Source: Calamus simplicifolius (lineage: Eukaryota; Streptophyta; Magnoliopsida; Arecales; Arecaceae). From it: DNA of 64,000 nucleotides. Positions 59,331 through 64,000 of the stretch are shown piece by piece (the stretch's first letter is position 1; each line of letters starts with the position of its first letter). The position numbers were made by a program, and so were the translations under genes. Under the pieces are notes generated by a model that was not told where the DNA came from, made no database searches, and worked only from the letters and a program-made list of their open reading frames with translations. Location: contig UESW01004631.1 in NCBI GenBank assembly GCA_900491605.1, positions 430,958-494,957 on the forward strand, read 5' to 3'.

Positions 59331-60123
59331 GTGTCTTGAGTAACATTAATCATGTTAGATTCATAATAGACAAAAGAGAGTTGAGTACCTTTCTTGTCAA
59401 GCCACTGTTTGAACTTGGTACAATCCTTCCTCAAATGCCCTTTCTTCTTGCAGAAGAAACATTTGGAACTTTTCTGAATGTCCCCTTTGGCAGGAATCTT
59501 GCCCTTGTCCTTTGCTTGAAATTTCTTTTTCTTTGCTGGTGTTGTCAAATTTACCTTCTCACCCTCTTCCACAACAAGTCTACCCTCCTCTTGAACACAC
59601 ATGGTCATAAGTTTATTAATTGACCATTTATCCTTATGTGTGTTATAAGAGATCTTAAATGGGGCATATTGCGGTGGTAGAGTGTTGAGGATGTAATGCA
59701 CTAGAAAAGAGTCAGACATCTCAACTTCAAGTCTCTTCAATTGAGCCGCAATGTCCCTCATCCTCATAATGTGGTCACGTACACCGCGTATACCACTCAG
59801 TTTTATGGATGAGAACTGGTGAATTAGGGTGCTAGCTAAAGCCTTGTCTGAAGATACAAATTGATCATCGATCGCCTTCAGCAAGTCACGGACATTGTCA
59901 TAATGCTCAAGGAACCCCTGATGCCATCTGAGATCTTGGTCTTTATGAACATTATTGAGAGATGATTAGATCGCTCCCATTTTTCATAAAGAATAGAATC
60001 CTCAGAAGGCGGTTCATCCTTCCTTATGGCGTAATCAATGTCCTTGCACCCTAGATGAAGGAGAGTTCTCTCCTTCCAAATTTTATAATTGTCCCCTCTG
60101 AGCTCAGGAACATCACAAATCAT
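59178..60123 (-). pseudogene. Copia-4 gag (one frameshift)
   Basis: Starts MICDVPELRGDNYKIWKERT at 60123. Frame break near 59905; it then continues LLKAIDDQFVSSDKALASTL ... VRDHIMRMRDIAAQLKRLE and a zinc knuckle CFFCKKKGHLRKDC (CX2CX4HX4C intact, near 59460-59420). It runs into the protease start WWID near 59320, where another base loss breaks the D-S-G motif. Confidence 0.85.
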
Positions 60124-60660
60124 ATCAGAGAAATTAACAGGCTGACAAACTGCAAAAATTAAATAACCATACTCATGTTACAAAACTTTGAAGCTCTTTA
60201 AACAATATGATATATCCACCAATGTAAAATACATCAAAATATGAATCTGCTGACATAAAACTTGCCTGTGGGCTGAAGTATTAATTCAATTAGATTCACA
60301 TTTAAACTATATGATAAAAATTATCAAATTATGCCCTTAATTTCTAATCCCTGTGGATAAATTAGAAAAATATAATTTGACATTTTATCCTAATTAATTA
60401 TATAAATATAATAAAATTTTCTGTGGAATAAACTTTATTATATCCATATAATTAATTATAATTAATGTCTATTATTTATGTGATTTATTAACTTTATTAT
60501 ATAATTTTATAATTAAGGATGCTGTGGCTACTCCTCAATTATTCAATTGTATTTATCACTTAGACATTATTTAAATTTTATGCTCAATTATGTCACTTAA
60601 GATGCATGCATGATTCATAAAATTTATACACATAAATTCTAAATATAATTGAACATAAAT
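60124..60660. other. AT-rich leader upstream of Copia-4 gag
   Basis: No coding signal. Strongly AT-rich with AATTAATTATA-type repeats. Its position directly 5' of gag suggests element leader, possibly a leader intron; I see no direct proof. Confidence 0.45.
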
Positions 60661-60879
60661 ATGCCAGGCTAATGGCCCATCACTTAATGAACGAGCCAAC
60701 AGCCCGTCATCCTTACCCAATTCCAATAGTTTAATTTAACCAAAAATATCTCAATCACTTCAAAATTTTTGGATCAGATGTGTCCAGACTGCTGCAATCC
60801 AGCCTGCTATAGTTCAGATTGTGTGCATGACCCAGCCTCACTGCTGGCCCAGACAACAGCCAATCAAAAGCTGGACCAG

Positions 60880-61100
60880 CCTTGATTGGGTCAGACGCCC
60901 GCTGGGCCAGCGCTTGCCCAGGCCGCTGGGCCAGCGCCTGGCCCACCCAGGCGCTACCAGCACCTGGGCATTGCCCAGCGCTGGTTGACAACCAGCGCTG
61001 GTGCTTGGGCGCTGGCAGGCATCCAGCGCCAGCCACCAGCGCCTGGGCGCTGGCAGTCAGCCAGCGCCCAGCCAGCCAGCCAGCGCTTGGCGCTAGCGTC
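60880..61100. repeat. GC-rich CCAGCGC-type low-complexity tract
   Basis: About 15 irregularly spaced copies of CCAGCGC/GCGCTGG within 220 bp, in both orientations. Flanked by AT-rich DNA on the left and a T-run followed by Copia-3 on the right. The ORFs across it (Ala/Pro/Gln/Trp-rich) look like by-products of composition. Confidence 0.7.
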
Positions 61101-61126
61101 CAATTTTTTTTTTAATAATGCCACGG

Positions 61127-62569
61127 TGTTGACCCAATTGATGATTTTGATGATTAACAAAACTATTTGAGTATAACAATTGAAGGCTCTAATGATTTTG
61201 ATTAAGTTTTTCAGATTATAAGTAGATTGAATGATTAAAATCAGGAGTTAAATCTTATTCTGGATCGAATCTAATGTCTAGGTAAGATTGCAGACATTAG
61301 AGTCGACTCCGAGAATCACAGAGCCGACTCCAATATCTGGCACGGAAGTTAGAGTCGACTCCGAGACTGTTAGATCCGACTCCAACAGAAAAGATAGAAC
61401 GTTGATTTTTCTAGCCCCGACATAGAGTCGACTCCGGGTCTGTTAGAGTCGACTCCAGAAAAGTTTCTTATCGACCCCAGAAAAGTCAGAGATGACTCCA
61501 GAATTAATGGATTAAAGTGTTTCGAGTTAGAGCCGACTCCAGAAAAGTTAGAGTCGACTCCAACCCACCTGGAACGAAAAATCAAATTGCCAGATCAGCT
61601 CTAACGGTAATATTTCTATTTTACTTTATTTTCTAACGGATATATTTTGTTGCAAGGTACACTTCAACGGATAGTTTTCTTCCAAAAATGGTTTGAAAGA
61701 AATCTATAAAAAGGGAAGACTATCATTCAAAATAAAAAGAACGGAAAAACAAAGAAGAAAAACGGAAATAGAGAAATCCCAATTCAAAAATCCAAAAAAG
61801 AGAGAGCCTGAATCTCAAGAGAGAAAACCTTCTAGCTCAAATCCACTCCACTCCAAAAAGCTCAAGAGGAATCCAAGGCATTCAAATCAAAGTTTTGGTG
61901 AATTTCCCAAATTGGAGAAAGAGGATCAGTTTCTTGCTTTTCAATCCTTCTCAACTGCTTCAACTGTGAAGAATCGGAGCTGAGGCTTGATTCAATCTAG
62001 CAAGGAGAAGAAGAAAAGAAGAAAAGCTCAAAAGCCAACCAACTACAAATCAGGCTTTTCTAAACCTTGTTCATTTACTTGATTATTTGCTCATTGAGGA
62101 GCTGTGTACTTGAAAAATATATTTCTTTTGTTTGTGTCTAGTTCAATCTGGGGATTGAACTAGTGGAGGTAGTCTTACCTCGGTACAAGCTTGGTATAGC
62201 TTGTGTTAGGGTTTTTGTGCTGGTGAGCCCGGAAAACCGGCTGGATTCGTTGTGATCTTGGGAAAAGAACAAGTTTAAGTTGTGAGCTTGTAAAACAACT
62301 CGGCTGTAATCAAGGAAGATTATAGTGTGGACCTAAGTGAATCTTGGGAGTGGACATAGGTGTTGGATACACCGAACCACTATAAAATCTTTGTGTTTGC
62401 CGTGTCTCCTTTATCTCTATCTCTATCTCTATCTTATTGATTGTATTTTATTTTGCATCTGCATTCACTTTCACTCACACTAAGCAAACAAATATTTCAA
62501 AAGGTTTAAATTTTTTTAAAGAACCCAATTCACCCCCCCCCCCCTCTTGGGTTGTCATCTGGGCCAACA
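61127..62569 (+). repeat. Copia-3 5' LTR
   Basis: 1443 bp with TGTTG/CAACA ends. The motif cluster at 61300-61565 has mostly GAGTCGACTCC copies. TATAAAAA at 61705. It has the same AACCCAATTCACCCC...GGGTTG end block as the other LTRs. Confidence 0.93.
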
Positions 62570-62571
62570 AT

Positions 62572-62583
62572 TGGTATCATAGC
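62572..62583 (+). other. Copia-3 primer-binding site (initiator tRNA-Met)
   Basis: TGGTATCATAGC two bases after the LTR, with one mismatch to the usual PBS. Confidence 0.9.
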
Positions 62584-62630
62584 TAGTGCTCATTAGATTT
62601 TGATCACACGATCAAGAGCTAAAGATCCAA

Positions 62631-63997
62631 ATGGCAACTCAAGTTGGATCATTTGCTGAAGGTCATTCTACGAATAGACCTCCACTGTTTAATGTTTCAA
62701 ATTATTCATATTGGAAAGCTAGAATGAGGATATTCATTCAAGCTTCTGACTATGAACTATGGGGTGTTATAATTAATGGACCTAGTACACCCACACATGT
62801 TATTGATGGCACTATTGTTCCTAAGCCTGAAAGGGACTGGAATGATAATGATAGGAAGATGGCACAGCTTAACGCTAAAGCCATGAATGTTTTATATTGC
62901 TCTTTAGATGCAAATGAATTTAATAGAATCTCCACATGTAATTCCGCAAAGAAGATTTGGGATAGATTAGAGGTTACCCATGAGGGTACCAACCAAGTAA
63001 AAGAATCTAAAATTAATATTCTTATTCATAAATATGAGTTGTTTAGCATGGAACAATCTGAAACCATTGCATGCATGTATACTAGATTTACAGATATTGT
63101 AAATGGTTTAAAAAGTCTTGGTAAGACATATACTAACTCAGAACTTGTTCAAAAAATTCTTAGGTCACTACCAAGATCATGGGAAGCCAAAATGACAGCA
63201 ATCCAAGAAGCAAAGGACCTCAACACTCTGCCCTTAGAGGAGCTTCTAGGATCACTTATGACCCATGAGTTGACAATAAAGTAGTACGTAGAGGAGGACA
63301 CAAAGAAGAAGAAAGTGATTGCCCTCAAAGCTACAAAAGAAGAAGAAAGCAGCAGCGATGATGATGATGATGATGATGAAGAGACTGCTCTCTTAGTTAA
63401 AAAGTTTAAAAGATTCATGAGGAGAAAGAAACCCTTCCACAAGAAGAAATTTGGAGCAAAGTGGGAAGGAGAAAAGGATAAGAACAAGGACAAGGACAAA
63501 GAAAAAGAGAAAGACCCCTTGACTTGCTATGAGTGTAATAAACCGGGATACTTTAGGAATGAATGTCCTAAATTAAAGAAAGCCTACAAAAAGAAAAAGA
63601 AGGCTTATGTGGCGACTTGGAGTGATAACGAAGAATCTTCTTCCGAAGAAGAAGAACAAAAGGAAGTCGCAAATGTATGTTTTATGGCGGACGACAACGA
63701 TGAGGTAAGTTCCGATAACCCTTACGATGAGTTTGCATTTGATGAATTATTTGATGCTTTTAATAACTTGTCGGTGATTTCAAGGTTTTGAAAAAGAAAT
63801 ACAAGCTTTTGAAAAATGAAAATTCAACTTTCATTAAAGAAAAGGAAGATCTTAATAATGAAGTTAAGAAACTTAAATCTGAAAATGAAATTTTGGTAAA
63901 AAAAAAAGAATTAATTTTCAATGAAAATGATAAACTAAGGAAAGAGGTTGAAAAATATAAGAACATAGTTGATAAGTTTACCCTTAAGCTCAACTAA
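62631..63997 (+). pseudogene. Copia-3 gag (broken, 3' end beyond window)
   Basis: Starts MATQVGSFAEGHSTNRPP. The capsid-like region runs to residue 217 (ELLGSLMTHELTIK), then TAG at 63282 in place of a Gln codon. The same frame continues through a poly-Asp stretch, a Lys-rich stretch and a zinc knuckle CYECNKPGYFRNEC, where the knuckle His is Tyr. A frame change near 63770 precedes the Lys/Glu coiled coil. Best-preserved gag of the family in this window apart from these defects. Confidence 0.87.
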
Positions 63998-64000
63998 ATT

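Larger units (their letters stand above)
55490..61126 (-). mobile_element. Copia-4: a second type of Copia element, 5' end cut by Copia-3
   Basis: Minus-strand element with 3' LTR, RNase H, RT, integrase, protease and gag reading from 60123 down to 56115. Gag and pol differ strongly from the Copia-1/2/3 family (for example gag DNYKIWKERTLLHLGC; RNase H CDNSAVVFMAKNN). There is no extra ORF. Upstream of gag, 60124-61126 is a non-coding leader. The 5' LTR and PBS are not seen, because Copia-3 is inserted at 61127. The upstream limit is inferred. Confidence 0.75.
61127..64000 (+). mobile_element. Copia-3: 5' LTR, PBS and gag of a Copia element running off the window
   Basis: The plus-strand LTR 61127-62569 (TGTTGACCC...GGGCCAACA), PBS 62572-62583 and gag from 62631 are closely related to Copia-1 and Copia-2. 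The rest lies beyond 64000. The five bases before the LTR are CACGG, the expected left target duplication. It cannot be checked here. Confidence 0.93.

Noticed and set aside
60755..61170. Ala/Gln/Trp-rich ORFs over the CCAGCGC tract
   Set aside because: They follow from the repeated 7-mer on both strands and start or end at arbitrary places. No protein family.

Overview
The window is plant nuclear DNA, most likely from a monocot and probably a palm (my impression from the retrotransposon families and the very long intron; not proven here). It has one intact host gene. Nearly everything else is transposable elements, remnants or AT-rich spacer.

Layout. 1-2450 is decayed repeat DNA with an LTR-like GC-rich stretch. 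2529-2778 is a broken fragment of a leucine-rich-repeat receptor gene. 3828-14007 (minus strand) is a complete three-exon gene for a 704-residue protein with four MA3 domains, of the plant MRF/PDCD4-like translation-factor family. It has a 7.9-kb intron, a likely intron in the 5' leader, and a TATA/ACGT-box promoter near 14480-14517. 14520-18578 is AT-rich spacer with small duplications.

18579-29039 is a full-length but decayed Copia element (Copia-1, plus strand) with two LTRs, PBS, PPT, gag, pol and an extra ORF between pol and the 3' LTR. 29040-30728 is AT-rich spacer. 30729-52532 is a three-LTR complex of a pol-less Ty3/Gypsy-derived element (LTR-internal-LTR-internal-LTR) flanked by a perfect GTAAT target duplication. 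Each internal region has a primer site, a gag remnant, the last ~39 codons of a Gypsy integrase and an array of eleven 141-bp repeats. A young Copia element (Copia-2, minus strand, 38698-48908, perfect ACACC duplication) sits inside the second array. It belongs to the same broad family as Copia-1 and has the same extra ORF.

52538-54157 is AT-rich spacer. 54158 to about 55490 is the 5' part of an hAT DNA transposon with a BED-finger transposase. It is cut off by a second type of Copia element (Copia-4, minus strand, about 55490-60123 plus leader). The GC-rich leader of Copia-4 is in turn interrupted at 61127 by the 5' LTR and gag of Copia-3 (plus strand), which runs off the window end.

The most noteworthy items are the three-LTR tandem with its eleven-unit proto-satellite arrays, and the extra 3' ORF of the Copia family. 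That ORF is preceded by an array of GTCGAC/GCCGAC-type motifs that is also found in the element's own LTRs.
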